Part shown: one piece after another, positions 25,272 through 34,214 of the stretch
Layout: each line of letters starts with the position of its first letter
Numbering within the stretch: the first letter of the stretch is position 1
Assembly: GCA_025354165.1 (NCBI GenBank)
Contig: JANXNI010000032.1
Coordinates: 186,001-250,000 of the forward strand
DNA: 64,000 bases
Origin: Burkholderiales bacterium
GTDB lineage: Bacteria > Pseudomonadota > Gammaproteobacteria > Burkholderiales > Casimicrobiaceae
Direction of reading: 5' to 3'
The notes under the pieces: model-generated
What the model was told of the DNA's origin: nothing
Databases searched by the model: none
What the model saw: only the letters and a program-made list of their open reading frames with translations
Made by a program: the position numbers and the translations under genes

Positions 25272-27011
25272 ATGACCTCCACTATCTCCAACACCTTCAT
25301 CCCCGGCAAAGACGCGTCGCTCGAATCCACCATCGAAACGATGAAAGCGAAGCTCGCCAAGCGCGGCTTTGTGCTGAACGAATCGTCCCTGCTGCATGAG
25401 GTCGACGGCATCTGGTCGACGCACATGAAAGACAACGAGTGTCCGATGCTGTTCTCCAACGGCAAAGGCGCGACCGAGCTCGCGGCGCGCGCCAGTGCAT
25501 ACGGCGAATTCTTCGAGCGGCTTGGCACGCACTATTTCTGGACGCACTTTCATCTCGGCGAAACGCGCTCTAATCGACCGTTTGTGCATTACCCGCAGGA
25601 GCGCTGGTTTCCTCTGCCGAAGGGAAAAGGCAAGGGTAAAAAGTGGCCAAAGGAAATGCTCAATGCCGAGCTGCAAGCTTTCTACAATCCCGGCGACAAA
25701 ATCCCGCTTGAAGTGCTGGTCGACCTGAACTCTGGCAACGTCGCACGCGGCGTCTGCACGCTGCCGTACAAGCGCCTCAAAGACGGCGCGGAAATATTCA
25801 TCCCGGTCAACATCATCGGCAATCTGTACGTCAGTAATGGCATGGCGGCGGGCAACACGATGATGGAAGCGCGCACCCAAGCACTCTCCGAAATATTCGA
25901 GCGGGCGACCAAGTACCGCATCATCGCTGAAGGCCTGTGCCTGCCGGAAGTACCGGACGACGTCATCTCGCGCTTCCCGAACATCCGCGCGGGTATCGAC
26001 GGGCTGCGCAACGCGGGCTTCGGCATTCTGGTGAAAGACGCGTCGCTCGGCGGCAAATACCCGGTGATGAACGTCACGTTGGTGCACCCGAAAGATCAGG
26101 GAATTTTTTCGAGCTATGGCGCACATCCGCGTTTTGAAATCGCCCTGGAGCGGGCAATGACAGAGCTGTTGCAGGGCCGCGCACTCGACTCGCTTGAAGG
26201 GTTCCCTGAGCCCGGCTTTGACATGGAAGAGATCACCGCAGTCAACAATCTCGAAATCCACTTCGTCGATTCCAGCGGCGTCATCAGCTGGAACTTCATG
26301 GGTGACACGCCGGACTTTCCGTTCGCCGACTGGAATTTCAGCACTACCACTGAGGAGGATTACAACTGGCTCGTGAACTGTATCCACGGCGAAGGCAAAG
26401 ACATTTACGTCGCTGACTTCAGCGAGCAAGGTGCGTACAGCTGCCGCATTCTCGTACCGGGCATGAGCGAAATTTATCCGGTGGAAGACCTCGAATGGGA
26501 AAACAACAGCCTCGGCAACGCGCTCCGACCATCGCTCGTGCGCCTGCATGAATTGACCGAGGACGAATGCGCGAACCTGCTCGAAGAAATTCAGACCTTG
26601 AACGTCGCCGACGAGCGCCCGTTATGGGAAATTCTGGGCCTCGCGATACCGGATGGCACGCCGTGGAAACAGCTACGCATCGGGGAGTTGAAAACGCTGC
26701 TCGCACTCGCGATTGGTGACGAGGAAGAAGTGCTCGAAGGCTGTGACTGGATTCATCACTTCGCCGACCTCGCGCCCGCGCGTCGACTCGTCTATCGCTG
26801 CATCGAATCGATGCTTGAAATTGAAGATCAGGTTGAAAACTTCCGCCGCTCGCTCGTTCTCCTGTACGGCGCAGAGACGGTGCGTCAGGCGGAAGCTTTG
26901 CTCAATCGCTCCGAGCAATTCTTTGGACTGGATACGCTGGGAACGGACATGCAGGGCAGCAAGATGCATCAGACGTTGCTGGCGGCTTATGACAAGTTGT
27001 TTGTGGCGTGA
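25272..27011 (+). CDS. ycaO: YcaO, ATP-dependent cyclodehydratase-family protein
   Basis: A 579-residue orthologue of the E. coli-type YcaO, near the family's 586. ATP-site landmarks are GKGATELAARASAYGEFFERLG (first half) and MMEARTQALSEIFERATKY, with paired Glu and Arg residues that bind Mg-ATP. The C-terminal helical region (about 440-579) is the TPR-like part found in stand-alone YcaO. In E. coli it assists RimO in beta-methylthiolation of ribosomal protein S12. No azoline or peptide-maturation partner genes are nearby, which fits this housekeeping role. ATG 25272 is the natural start. Confidence 0.9.
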   Translation: MTSTISNTFIPGKDASLESTIETMKAKLAKRGFVLNESSLLHEVDGIWSTHMKDNECPMLFSNGKGATELAARASAYGEFFERLGTHYFWTHFHLGETRSNRPFVHYPQERWFPLPKGKGKGKKWPKEMLNAELQAFYNPGDKIPLEVLVDLNSGNVARGVCTLPYKRLKDGAEIFIPVNIIGNLYVSNGMAAGNTMMEARTQALSEIFERATKYRIIAEGLCLPEVPDDVISRFPNIRAGIDGLRNAGFGILVKDASLGGKYPVMNVTLVHPKDQGIFSSYGAHPRFEIALERAMTELLQGRALDSLEGFPEPGFDMEEITAVNNLEIHFVDSSGVISWNFMGDTPDFPFADWNFSTTTEEDYNWLVNCIHGEGKDIYVADFSEQGAYSCRILVPGMSEIYPVEDLEWENNSLGNALRPSLVRLHELTEDECANLLEEIQTLNVADERPLWEILGLAIPDGTPWKQLRIGELKTLLALAIGDEEEVLEGCDWIHHFADLAPARRLVYRCIESMLEIEDQVENFRRSLVLLYGAETVRQAEALLNRSEQFFGLDTLGTDMQGSKMHQTLLAAYDKLFVA

Positions 27012-27394
27012 CCCGTCGCGTGCGAAGTTGAGCGAAGGAGCAATGTGATTTTGCGCGATCATGCCTACGCGCTCAGCAAGCGGCCTTGATCGCCTGTTCG
27101 CGAGGTCGCGCGCATTATCGTCGGCTTCGCGAAGCGTGGTGTCTCGGAAGTCTGGGGGCGGTAGTTTGTCTCATGCGTGCCGCGCTTGCTTAAGCGCTCG
27201 AAACGATCAAACAATTTTTTGCACGAACGCCGCGCTGGTTCTCTTGTGACTGCGCCATTTGGGACTCTGAATGAATAACACAAAAGATGAACCTCAAAAC
27301 GAAACAGGGCCGATCAACGATCGGCCCTGTTTCTATCTGCCCTGCAGACAGAGCAATCACCTTGCCAGCATTACCTGGGCGGAGTGATTAAACG
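27012..27394. other. Intergenic region after ycaO
   Basis: No supported gene is visible. A 38-codon frame from an ATG at about 27271 runs through the terminator hairpin and has no ribosome binding site. The right part contains the perfect hairpin at 27301-27333. Confidence 0.5.
27301..27333. terminator. Perfect bidirectional hairpin terminator
   Basis: GAAACAGGGCCGATC and GATCGGCCCTGTTTC form a perfect 15-bp stem with an AAC loop, with A-rich and T-rich sides. It can end both the ycaO transcript and the small exported gene on the minus strand. Confidence 0.8.
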
Positions 27395-27688
27395 CTATTG
27401 CGCGCCGCCTTTGGCAATAGGAGTCTCCTTCATCGCGTCCATCAGCGCCTTGTGGCTGACCCATCCTTTACCTGCGTTGGCACCCATTTTCTTGTCAGCC
27501 ATATTCCAGCGCATTTCCATTTCTTTCATGTATTGCTCTTTGCTGATCATGGTGTCGCCGGGCATTTTGCTGCTCATGAAGGTGTGGAATTCGAACGGCA
27601 GATTGGAGTTTGCGCTTTCGGCGTAAACGCCAGTTGCGAACAGTGCTGCGGCGGCGATTCCAATGAGGGAGAGTGTTTGCTTTTTCAT
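27395..27688 (-). CDS. Small exported protein, function unknown
   Basis: A 97-residue protein with a signal peptide (MKKQTLSLIGIAAAALFATGVYA). The mature part is Met- and Lys-rich (MPGDTMISKEQYMKEMEMRWNMADKKMGANAGKGWVSHKALMDAM); the last segment loosely recalls a degenerate EF-hand loop. ATG 27688 has AAAGGAA upstream and starts the signal peptide. I do not recognise the family with confidence. It ends before a bidirectional terminator and stands alone. Confidence 0.65.
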   Translation of the reverse strand: MKKQTLSLIGIAAAALFATGVYAESANSNLPFEFHTFMSSKMPGDTMISKEQYMKEMEMRWNMADKKMGANAGKGWVSHKALMDAMKETPIAKGGAQ

Positions 27689-28032
27689 GAAAGTTTCCTT
27701 TGACGTGATTGGTTGGTGGCAGGTCTGCCCGCTGTAATCGGAGTGCGTCCTGCATTGCGCCGAACGAAGGCGCTTGTGTTTGGTTTCTACTTGTAACTCG
27801 TGCTCACGACCCGATTTGCGTTGAATGCACGGTTGGCTGAAAACCAAATTTCACCAAATCAAAAGTGCAGGATCGTGTGAGAGAAGTATGCAAAGTGCAC
27901 ACGGCGGCGTATGTAGGACGGCGACACCAGATGGTGTCAGTAACGAGGCTAGGAGTCGCAGCGTGGCCGACACATCAATCCGCAAAAGGTAGACGCTGCG
28001 CCAACGTGTACGGCAGCCTGCTGCCAGTGCGG
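27689..28032. other. Intergenic region between two minus-strand genes
   Basis: This 344-base stretch must contain the promoter of the small exported gene and the end of the 3D-like gene. I see no convincing gene, hairpin terminator or repeat in it. Confidence 0.5.
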
Positions 28033-28386
28033 CTAGCGGAATTTCAGAGTCAGCGACCCATTGATCGTGGGATCGAGAGATGCCGCCTGATTGCGCACAC
28101 AGATATCGATGCGCGAGTAACGCTTTCCATCAAACGCGTCGCCAGTGTCCACCAAGCGAAATTCGATGGCCTTTCCGAATCGTGCTTCAATCTCTTTTAT
28201 GTGGAGCACAGCGCCATACTTCAGCGGCAAGTGCTTGTCCATTGAAACCGAAACGTACTTTGCTTTGCCTTCGAGAAAGTCCTGCAATGTGTTCAACGCG
28301 ATGCCTCGGCGATCCGTGAAGCCGCCTTCCATGTGACTCGGTGCCGGGAAATAAGCTGAGCCGCGCGCGTGATGCAAATTTGCCAT
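28033..28386 (-). CDS. 3D/double-psi beta-barrel-like small protein
   Basis: A 117-residue protein. HLPLKYGAVLHIKEIEARFGKAIEFRLVDTGDAFDGKRYSRIDICV has the pattern of the 3D domain, whose conserved Asp residues are D-T-G-D-A-F and R-I-D, as found in MltA-type enzymes and cell-wall proteins. No signal peptide is seen from ATG 28386, which is backed by GGAG six bases upstream; the frame is open for 43 more codons. A carbohydrate-binding or hydrolysing role is possible but unproven. Confidence 0.6.
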   Translation of the reverse strand: MANLHHARGSAYFPAPSHMEGGFTDRRGIALNTLQDFLEGKAKYVSVSMDKHLPLKYGAVLHIKEIEARFGKAIEFRLVDTGDAFDGKRYSRIDICVRNQAASLDPTINGSLTLKFR

Positions 28387-28538
28387 GATGTGCTCCGATT
28401 TTGAGCGCCAGAACCTCAAACGCCCCAGCACGTCACAAGCGTAGCGCTCACACTCCATAGAAGTGACGATTCGTAACGCAACGTAACGTCGGAACCTACG
28501 ACGAAGCGCGCTCACGACGCCTGCCGAAACGAGGCGGA

Positions 28539-29714
28539 CTACAGAGCCTGGCGGAGACGCGCGATACCCTCTTCAATCTTCGCCACATCAGCCGTTGCAA
28601 ACGACAGCCGCAGCGTAGACATATCAGGATCGCGAGCGAAAAATGGCGCGCCGGGGACGAAGGCCACGAGCTTTTCTATCGCCCGCTTGGCGAAGTCGTT
28701 CGCATTACGACCTTCCGTGAGTTTGGCCCAGAAGAACATGCCGCCCTGCGGCTGGTTGAATTCAATGGCGCTGCCGATTTCGCTGCGCAGGCATTCGGCC
28801 ATCACGCGGGCGCGTTCGGCGTAGGTTTTGCGCACCACGTCAAGCGCTCCTTCGAGGCGACCCATCTTGAGGTAGTGCGCGGCGGTGGCCTGCGTGAGGT
28901 TGCTGGTGTGAGCATCGCTGAATTGCTTGCACATGGTGGCGTTGGCGAGCAGCGCGGGGGGCGCGATCATCCAGCCGACGCGCAGACCCGGCGAGAGGAT
29001 TTTGCTCATGCTGCCGCAGTGAGCGAGCCAGTCGCGTGAGCCGGGAATGCTGTCGCTAAGCGCGAGCATGGACGGCGGCGGTGGCGTGCCGAAATACAGC
29101 TCACCATAAGGGTCGTCTTCAACGATCAGCGTCTTTGTGCGCGCTGCGATTTCGAGAATGCGTTTGCGCCGTTCGAGCGAGAGCATCGCGCCGCTCGGGT
29201 TGCCGAAGGTGGGGATCAGATAAACGAACTTCGGTTTCAGCTCGTCGATCATCTTTTCAAGTCGGTCGACCTGCACGCCGTCAGCGTCAATCGGTACGGT
29301 ATGAATGTCCGCGCCGTACAGACGGAAACATTGAATGGTCGCGAGGAAAGTGGGCGCTTCGACGATGATTTTGTCGCCGGGCGAGATCATGGTTTTGCCG
29401 ATCAGATCCAGCGCCTGCTGGCTGCCGGTTGTGATAATGAGCTGCTCCGGCGTGACCGACGCGCCTTTGTTGCGCATGAACGTGGCGGCCTGTTCGCGCA
29501 TCGGGCCGTAGCCTTCGGTCGCGCCGTATTGCAGTATTGCCCCCGGATTAGCGGTGAGCACCGCGTCGGCCGCCAGACGGATGCCTTCGACATCAAACAG
29601 CGCCGGATCCGGAAAGCCGCCAGCGAAGCTGATGATGCCCGGTTTGCCGAGGAGCTTGAACAGCTCGCGGATGGCGGAGGTTTCTACGTTTTGAAGGCGG
29701 TCGGCGAATTGCAT
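28539..29714 (-). CDS. PLP-dependent aminotransferase, class I/II (LysN/AadAT-like)
   Basis: A 391-residue aminotransferase without a DNA-binding domain. Landmarks are GGFPDPALF, TTGSQQALDLIGK, IPTFGNPSGAML, VEDDPYGELYFG and the Schiff-base lysine in SMSKILSPGLRVGW. This matches the 2-aminoadipate/kynurenine/aromatic aminotransferase-like subgroup (COG1167 catalytic domain alone). The amino donor cannot be fixed from sequence. It is transcribed alone. Confidence 0.87.
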   Translation of the reverse strand: MQFADRLQNVETSAIRELFKLLGKPGIISFAGGFPDPALFDVEGIRLAADAVLTANPGAILQYGATEGYGPMREQAATFMRNKGASVTPEQLIITTGSQQALDLIGKTMISPGDKIIVEAPTFLATIQCFRLYGADIHTVPIDADGVQVDRLEKMIDELKPKFVYLIPTFGNPSGAMLSLERRKRILEIAARTKTLIVEDDPYGELYFGTPPPPSMLALSDSIPGSRDWLAHCGSMSKILSPGLRVGWMIAPPALLANATMCKQFSDAHTSNLTQATAAHYLKMGRLEGALDVVRKTYAERARVMAECLRSEIGSAIEFNQPQGGMFFWAKLTEGRNANDFAKRAIEKLVAFVPGAPFFARDPDMSTLRLSFATADVAKIEEGIARLRQAL

Positions 29715-29795
29715 GGCGCGGAGTGGGTTGCTGTGTGTTTATGGATGCTAGCCAATTGCCGGCGGGGTTGTTTTGCAGCGGCTTTTTGGAAGATG

Positions 29796-29928
29796 CCAGT
29801 CAGCAGCTTTTTATTCAATGCGCCATTGCATTGGGGCTGGGTTGGTAAAACGGTGTATATCGACTTTCGACGATTTACCGATTCAGCCCCAGTACAGCGG
29901 TTCGTTCACCGAAAAGCTGTATGACTGG
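29796..29928 (+). repeat. AGCTTTT hairpin element R3
   Basis: This is the most complete copy. CCAGTCAGCAGCTTTT at the left pairs with AAAAGCTGTATGACTGG at the right. TTGGGGCTG pairs with CAGCCCC, and GGTAAA pairs with TTTACC, leaving TCGACTTTCGA at the tip. It can fold as one long hairpin of about 133 bases. It lies between the aminotransferase promoter region and the 3' end of gpmI. Confidence 0.8.
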
Positions 29929-29987
29929 TTGCGTCGAAAACTGCCTCCCGAGCGCAGGGCGCAGCAATGCCCGCCCTGTCAAAGCGG

Positions 29988-31544
29988 TTACAGCTTGGGG
30001 CGCAGCAACGTCTCGCCCGTCATTTCGGTGGGTTTCGCGAGTCCCATCATCGCCAGCAGCGTCGGCGCGATGTCGCGCAGCGCGCCGCCTTCGCGGATCG
30101 TCACGGCATCCGGGCCGACGTAGACGAGCGGGACTTTGTCGGTGGTGTGTTGCGTGTGCGCCTGATGCGACGCCGGGTCATACATTTGTTCGCAGTTGCC
30201 ATGATCAGCGGTGATCAGCACTTGCGCACCGCTCGCCTTGGCCGCGAAGATCACTTGGGCGAGCGCGACGTCGAGCGCTTCCACGGCCTTGACTGCGGCG
30301 GGCAGGATGCCAGTGTGGCCGACCATGTCGCCGTTGGCGTAATTGCAAATGATGGCGGCGTATTTTTTCGATTGGATCGCATTGATGAGTTTACTCGTGA
30401 CTTCTGGCGCGCTCATCTCGGGTTGCAGGTCGTACGTCTCGACCTTGGGCGACGGCACCATGATGCGGTCTTCGCCCGCATACGGTTTTTCGCGTCCGCC
30501 CGAGAAAAAGTACGTCACGTGAGCGTACTTTTCGGTCTCAGCAATGCGTAGTTGTGCGAGGCCGTTCGCCTCCAGTACCGCGCCGAGATCGTTGACGATG
30601 GCGTCGTTCCTAAACGCCACCGGCAACACGGCATAAGCATCACCGTAATGAGACAGACAGACGAAGCGTGCGAGCTTTGGCATGTGTCGCTCAAACCCGG
30701 TGAAACTCGCGTCCGTCAGCGCGGTGGTCAGCTGGCGCGCACGATCAGCGCGAAAGTTCATGAACACGACCACATCGCCGTCTTTCATGGGTGCACCGTG
30801 GCCAATGACGGTGGGCTTGACGAATTCGTCGTTTTCGTCCCTCGCATAGGCCGCTTGCAGCGCGGCCAAAGCACTGGATTCAAAGTGATCAGACGTCGCC
30901 TCCACCAGCGCGTGATACGCGGGCGCAACACGCTCCCAACGCTTGTCGCGATCCATCGCATAAAAGCGCCCGCTGACGGTGGCGATGTGTGCGCCGGTCT
31001 CATGACATACGGCCTGCATCGCCTCAATGAACGGGGCTGCGCTACGCGGTGGTGTATCCCGACCGTCGAGAAACGCATGCACTGCGATGCGCTGCACGCC
31101 GCGCGCTGCCGCCATGCGCACCATCGCGTGGATATGCCGCTCATGCGAATGCACGCCACCGGACGAGAGCAAGCCGAGCACGTGCAACGTCGAACGGTTG
31201 TTTTTCGCTGTGTCGCACGCGTCGACCAGCGCGGCGTTAGCTTGAAATTCGCCGGTTTCCAGAGCATGATCAACACGCGTCAAATCCTGATACACGACGC
31301 GGCCTGCGCCGAGATTCAGGTGACCCACTTCGGAATTTCCAAACTGGCCTTTCGGCAGGCCAACGTACTGCTCGGATGCATCAATGAGCCCGTGCGGGCA
31401 TTCACGCCAGATCGCATCCCAAACGGGCTTTTTAGCGAGCGTAATCGCGTTGTCCAGCGCCGGTTCGCGATAGCCAAAGCCGTCGAGAATGATGAGGACA
31501 ACCGGGCGAGCGGGCAAATTGGCGAGGGCGGCTGAAGCGGGCAT
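29988..31544 (-). CDS. gpmI: 2,3-bisphosphoglycerate-independent phosphoglycerate mutase
   Basis: A 518-residue enzyme of the alkaline phosphatase superfamily, normal length for GpmI. It shows LIILDGFGYRE (first metal Asp), the phosphoserine in GNSEVGHLNLGAGR, LDGRDTPPRSA, FMNFRADRARQ and the late metal motif ADHGNCEQM. It interconverts 3- and 2-phosphoglycerate in glycolysis, using Mn. ATG 31544 starts MPASAALANLPARPVV; the frame is open 19 codons upstream. It is divergent from the rhodanese-grxC-secB group; the same neighbourhood often holds a phosphoglycerate mutase gene in betaproteobacteria. Confidence 0.95.
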   Translation of the reverse strand: MPASAALANLPARPVVLIILDGFGYREPALDNAITLAKKPVWDAIWRECPHGLIDASEQYVGLPKGQFGNSEVGHLNLGAGRVVYQDLTRVDHALETGEFQANAALVDACDTAKNNRSTLHVLGLLSSGGVHSHERHIHAMVRMAAARGVQRIAVHAFLDGRDTPPRSAAPFIEAMQAVCHETGAHIATVSGRFYAMDRDKRWERVAPAYHALVEATSDHFESSALAALQAAYARDENDEFVKPTVIGHGAPMKDGDVVVFMNFRADRARQLTTALTDASFTGFERHMPKLARFVCLSHYGDAYAVLPVAFRNDAIVNDLGAVLEANGLAQLRIAETEKYAHVTYFFSGGREKPYAGEDRIMVPSPKVETYDLQPEMSAPEVTSKLINAIQSKKYAAIICNYANGDMVGHTGILPAAVKAVEALDVALAQVIFAAKASGAQVLITADHGNCEQMYDPASHQAHTQHTTDKVPLVYVGPDAVTIREGGALRDIAPTLLAMMGLAKPTEMTGETLLRPKL

Positions 31545-31661
31545 AAGTGCAATCGAAAAGAAGCAACGCGGAGCGCAGGACTGGAAATAACGCAGAAACA
31601 CCTAAAATTCTAGGCTTCCGGAGGTTTCCAGCCTCCAGCTATCGCAAAGTCCAACTCACCC

Positions 31662-32075
31662 ATGCAATTTCTTTATACCAACTGGATGCTCGTCCTGATC
31701 ATGTTCATGTCGGGCATCATGCTGCTTTATCCGCTGATCCAGCGCCGCACGTCCGGCATGGCTGAGGTCGGCAATGTGCGCCTGACGCATCTCTTGAACC
31801 GTGAGGATGCCGTAGTGATAGATATCCGCGAAGGACGCGATCTGGGCGACAAAAAAATCATTGGTGCTATTCATATTCCGCTATCGCAGATCAAGGATCG
31901 TGCCGCGACGCTCACCCTTGACAAGTCGAAACCCGTGGTCGTGTACGACGCTCGCGGCCAGCGTGCAACGATGGCCGGCGGGGCCTTGAAAGCAGCGGGC
32001 TTCACCCAACTCTACAGCCTGAATGGCGGTTTCAAGGCATGGGCCGAAGCTGGCCTTCCCGTAGAAAAGGTTTAG
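31662..32075 (+). CDS. Membrane-anchored rhodanese-like protein lacking the active Cys
   Basis: A 137-residue protein with one N-terminal transmembrane helix (about 5-24) and a rhodanese domain (VRLTHLLNREDAVVIDIREGRDL, then GAIHIPLSQI). The active-site loop reads VVYDARGQRA where CxxGxR is expected: Asp replaces the catalytic Cys, while Gly and Arg remain. It is thus unlikely to transfer sulfur through a persulfide. Position before grxC-secB is a typical betaproteobacterial order. Confidence 0.85.
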   Translation: MQFLYTNWMLVLIMFMSGIMLLYPLIQRRTSGMAEVGNVRLTHLLNREDAVVIDIREGRDLGDKKIIGAIHIPLSQIKDRAATLTLDKSKPVVVYDARGQRATMAGGALKAAGFTQLYSLNGGFKAWAEAGLPVEKV

Positions 32076-32234
32076 AGAAAGGCACCTCAAAATTTCATTT
32101 TGGGGGATGTAGTGTTAGGCGCGGGGCGCGCAGCAACCTTCGCTCCCCCTCTCGTACGTGAGCTCATTTGTCAAAATTGCGAGCACTCCGCAACGACACA
32201 ATGCGCCCCGCAAATTAAATTTTTAGGTGGCTTC

Positions 32235-32492
32235 ATGGCTAAAGTATTGATGTATTCCACGGGTGTATGCCCTTACTGCATTCAGGCCGAGCGCCTGCTT
32301 ACGGCGAAAGGCGTCACCGCCATCGACAAGATTCGTGTTGATTTGCAACCTGATCAGCGCGCCATCATGATGGAGAAAACCGGTCGCCGCACGGTACCGC
32401 AGATCTACATTGGCGACACCCATGTCGGCGGCTTTGACGACTTGTCCGCGCTAGACCGCGCGGGCGGGCTCGACACGCTGCTTGCGGCCTGA
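32235..32492 (+). CDS. grxC: Glutaredoxin 3
   Basis: An 85-residue glutaredoxin: MYSTGVCPYCIQAERLL carries the CPYC redox pair, followed by GRRTVPQIYIGDTHVGGFDDL with the cis-Pro and GG glutathione-binding motifs. It reduces protein disulfides with glutathione in the cytosol. ATG 32235 is chosen over upstream in-frame codons because AGGTGG lies five bases before it and the protein then has the family length. secB follows 88 bases later. Confidence 0.93.
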   Translation: MAKVLMYSTGVCPYCIQAERLLTAKGVTAIDKIRVDLQPDQRAIMMEKTGRRTVPQIYIGDTHVGGFDDLSALDRAGGLDTLLAA

Positions 32493-32580
32493 CTCGCCGT
32501 TTCCCCTAATTTCTCCGATTTCCAGCCCGGCTAAAATTCCGGGTTGATTCCGTTAATCTATAAGTACCCGAAAGCACACT

Positions 32581-33060
32581 ATGTCCGACGCTCCAGCACA
32601 AGAACAACAAGACCCGAACGCCCCGCACTTTTCGATTGAAAAGATTTACCTGAAGGATTTGTCGGTCGAAAACCCGAACGCCCCGCAGGCTTACCTGTGG
32701 CGCGAATCGCCCACCGTTGAAATCGGTCTGGAGCAGGATCAGGGCACGATTGAAGACGGTTTTCACACCGTTACGGTCAAAGTCACGGTCACCGCCACCA
32801 TCGCCGACAAGACGATGTTCCTGGTCGAAGCGGCAATGGGTGGTATTTTTCAGATTCGCAACATTCCTGACCCTGAGTTGCAGCCTTTGCTCGGCGTTCA
32901 CTGCGCCAACATCATTTTCCCGTATGTTCGCGAACTGATCTCGGACGCAGTACAGCGCATGGGCTTTCCAGCGATTTATCTGCAACCCATCAACTTCGAA
33001 GCGCTCTATCAGGCGCGCATTCAACAGCAGCTCGAGCAGGCCGCTGCCACCAAGCAGTAA
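32581..33060 (+). CDS. secB: Protein-export chaperone SecB
   Basis: A 159-residue SecB of normal size: PHFSIEKIYLKDLSVENPNAP, the DKTMFLVEAAMGGIFQIRNI region, and GVHCANIIFPYVRELISDAVQRMGFPAIYLQPINFEALY. It works as a tetramer that keeps precursors unfolded and hands them to SecA. It is probably co-transcribed with grxC and the following SH3-domain gene, ten bases downstream. Confidence 0.97.
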   Translation: MSDAPAQEQQDPNAPHFSIEKIYLKDLSVENPNAPQAYLWRESPTVEIGLEQDQGTIEDGFHTVTVKVTVTATIADKTMFLVEAAMGGIFQIRNIPDPELQPLLGVHCANIIFPYVRELISDAVQRMGFPAIYLQPINFEALYQARIQQQLEQAAATKQ

Positions 33061-33070
33061 GGAAGTTGCG

Positions 33071-33547
33071 ATGAACCGCATGCCGCACTTCACTCGCCTT
33101 TCAGGTTTGGTTTTCGCAAGCTTGCTGGGGGCGGTGGGCGCGGTTGGTGCGGCGCACGCTGATTTCCGGCAGACCACCGACAACGCGACGGTCGCCTACG
33201 AAGGCCCTTCGGCCAAGGCGACCAGGCAGTTCATCTATTCGCGCGGCACACCCGTCGAAGTGGTCGTCAGCATCGAAGGCTGGGTCAAGGTTCGCGATGC
33301 GTCCGGCGCGCTCGTCTGGATGGAACGCAAGGCGCTCGGCGAGCGCAGCAACGTGCAAGTGAAGTCGGCGGTTGCCGACATTTACACCGCCCCTGATGCT
33401 GCCAGCCCGATCGTCTTCCGCGCTGATAGCGGCGTGCTACTGCAAATCGTCACGCCACAACCAGCCAACGCGGGCGCTTGGGCACAAGTGCACCATCGCG
33501 ACGGTCAGACCGGGTTCGTGCGACTGGATTCGGTGTTCGGGCTTTAG
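33071..33547 (+). CDS. Exported bacterial SH3-domain protein
   Basis: A 158-residue protein with a signal peptide (cut near AHADF) and two SH3-like segments (DNATVAYEGPSAKATRQFIYSRGTPVEVVVSIEGWVKVRDASG, then the second half to GFVRLDSVFGL). Such periplasmic SH3 proteins often bind cell-wall peptides. The gene lies ten bases after secB; in many relatives gpsA is found here, but it is absent. Confidence 0.8.
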   Translation: MNRMPHFTRLSGLVFASLLGAVGAVGAAHADFRQTTDNATVAYEGPSAKATRQFIYSRGTPVEVVVSIEGWVKVRDASGALVWMERKALGERSNVQVKSAVADIYTAPDAASPIVFRADSGVLLQIVTPQPANAGAWAQVHHRDGQTGFVRLDSVFGL

Positions 33548-33691
33548 CGCCAGCGGATCCCGTAAGACGATTCTTCTCATAGTCCGCGCCGTTCGTGTCG
33601 CGGGCTTTCTCAATAGACATTTTTCTCGCGGCGGCGTAAAACCGAAGTGTGCGCATTGTTGCGCCGTTTATCCATGACCTCAGGAGGTTTT

Positions 33692-33895
33692 ATGTCTGTA
33701 GCCCGTGTCACAGAAATTACTGCATCATCTAGCAAGAGCTTTGAAGACGCACTCAATGTCGGCATCGCCCGCGCCTGCGAGACGCTCAAAAACGTCGAAG
33801 GCGCCTGGGTACAAGATCAGAAGGTGATCATCAAAGGCGGCAAGATCGTCGAATACCGCGTGAATATGAAAGTCACGTTCATCCTCGCTGAGTAA
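33692..33895 (+). CDS. Dodecin
   Basis: A 67-residue flavin-binding dodecin: VTEITASSSKSFEDALNVGIARACETLKNVEGAWVQDQKVIIKGGKIVEYRVNMKVTFIL, full family length. The Trp in GAWV stacks on the flavin, and VEYRVNMKVTF is the conserved C-terminal strand. Dodecamers store FMN/riboflavin. The start is set by CAGGAGG a few bases upstream of ATG 33692. The SH3 gene upstream is not obviously in the same operon. Confidence 0.93.
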   Translation: MSVARVTEITASSSKSFEDALNVGIARACETLKNVEGAWVQDQKVIIKGGKIVEYRVNMKVTFILAE

Positions 33896-33944
33896 GCGGA
33901 CACGCGACGATTATCCAATCGACGACACAACTATAAAAATGAAA

Positions 33945-33993
33945 AGCCCGCTTCGCCGGGCCGCAATAAAAAAGGCCCGCGCAAGGCGGGCCT
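33945..33993 (-). terminator. Tandem terminators on the minus strand
   Basis: Two hairpins, GGCCCGC/GCGGGCC (33974-33992) and GCCCG/CGGGC (33946-33961), are each followed by T runs only when read on the minus strand. They fit the small gene at 34053-34214 and not the plus-strand dodecin gene. Confidence 0.75.
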
Positions 33994-34052
33994 GAGGGGA
34001 TCACGAGAAGTGCACGCGGGGGCGACCGGGGGAGGAAAACACCCCCGCGTGG

Positions 34053-34214
34053 TCAGACAATAAGTCGAGCAGCGGACACACGATCACCCAGCGCGGCAAG
34101 CTCGCGAAGCGCCTTGCTCTCGCCGTCGTCGGCTAAAGCGCCGGATGCGGGAGCAACGGGCTCCTGAGCTCTGTTTTGAGCAAACTCATAAGCGTGGGGT
34201 GAAAACATATCCAT
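34053..34214 (-). CDS. 53-residue small protein, unrecognised
   Basis: ATG 34214 is preceded by AAGGA at five bases and the frame runs 53 codons to TGA, followed by two minus-strand terminators. The product begins MDMFSPHAYEFAQN, has an Ala/Pro/Asp middle (PVAPASGALADDGES) and ends in an amphipathic helix (KALRELAALGDRVSAARLIV). No signal peptide, membrane span or Cys is present. The complete gene layout (SD, ORF, terminator) in an otherwise empty gap supports a real gene. Function unknown. Confidence 0.6.
   Translation of the reverse strand: MDMFSPHAYEFAQNRAQEPVAPASGALADDGESKALRELAALGDRVSAARLIV

Noticed and set aside
25164-26549. Antisense frame of 461 codons over ycaO
   Set aside because: Shadow frame of the ycaO coding sequence with Arg/Val/His-rich composition; no ribosome binding site or homology.
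27271-27387. 38-codon frame spanning the perfect terminator hairpin after ycaO
   Set aside because: No ribosome binding site, and it reads through a bidirectional terminator.
30552-31535. Antisense frame of 327 codons over gpmI
   Set aside because: Shadow of gpmI; composition is atypical and no domain is recognisable.
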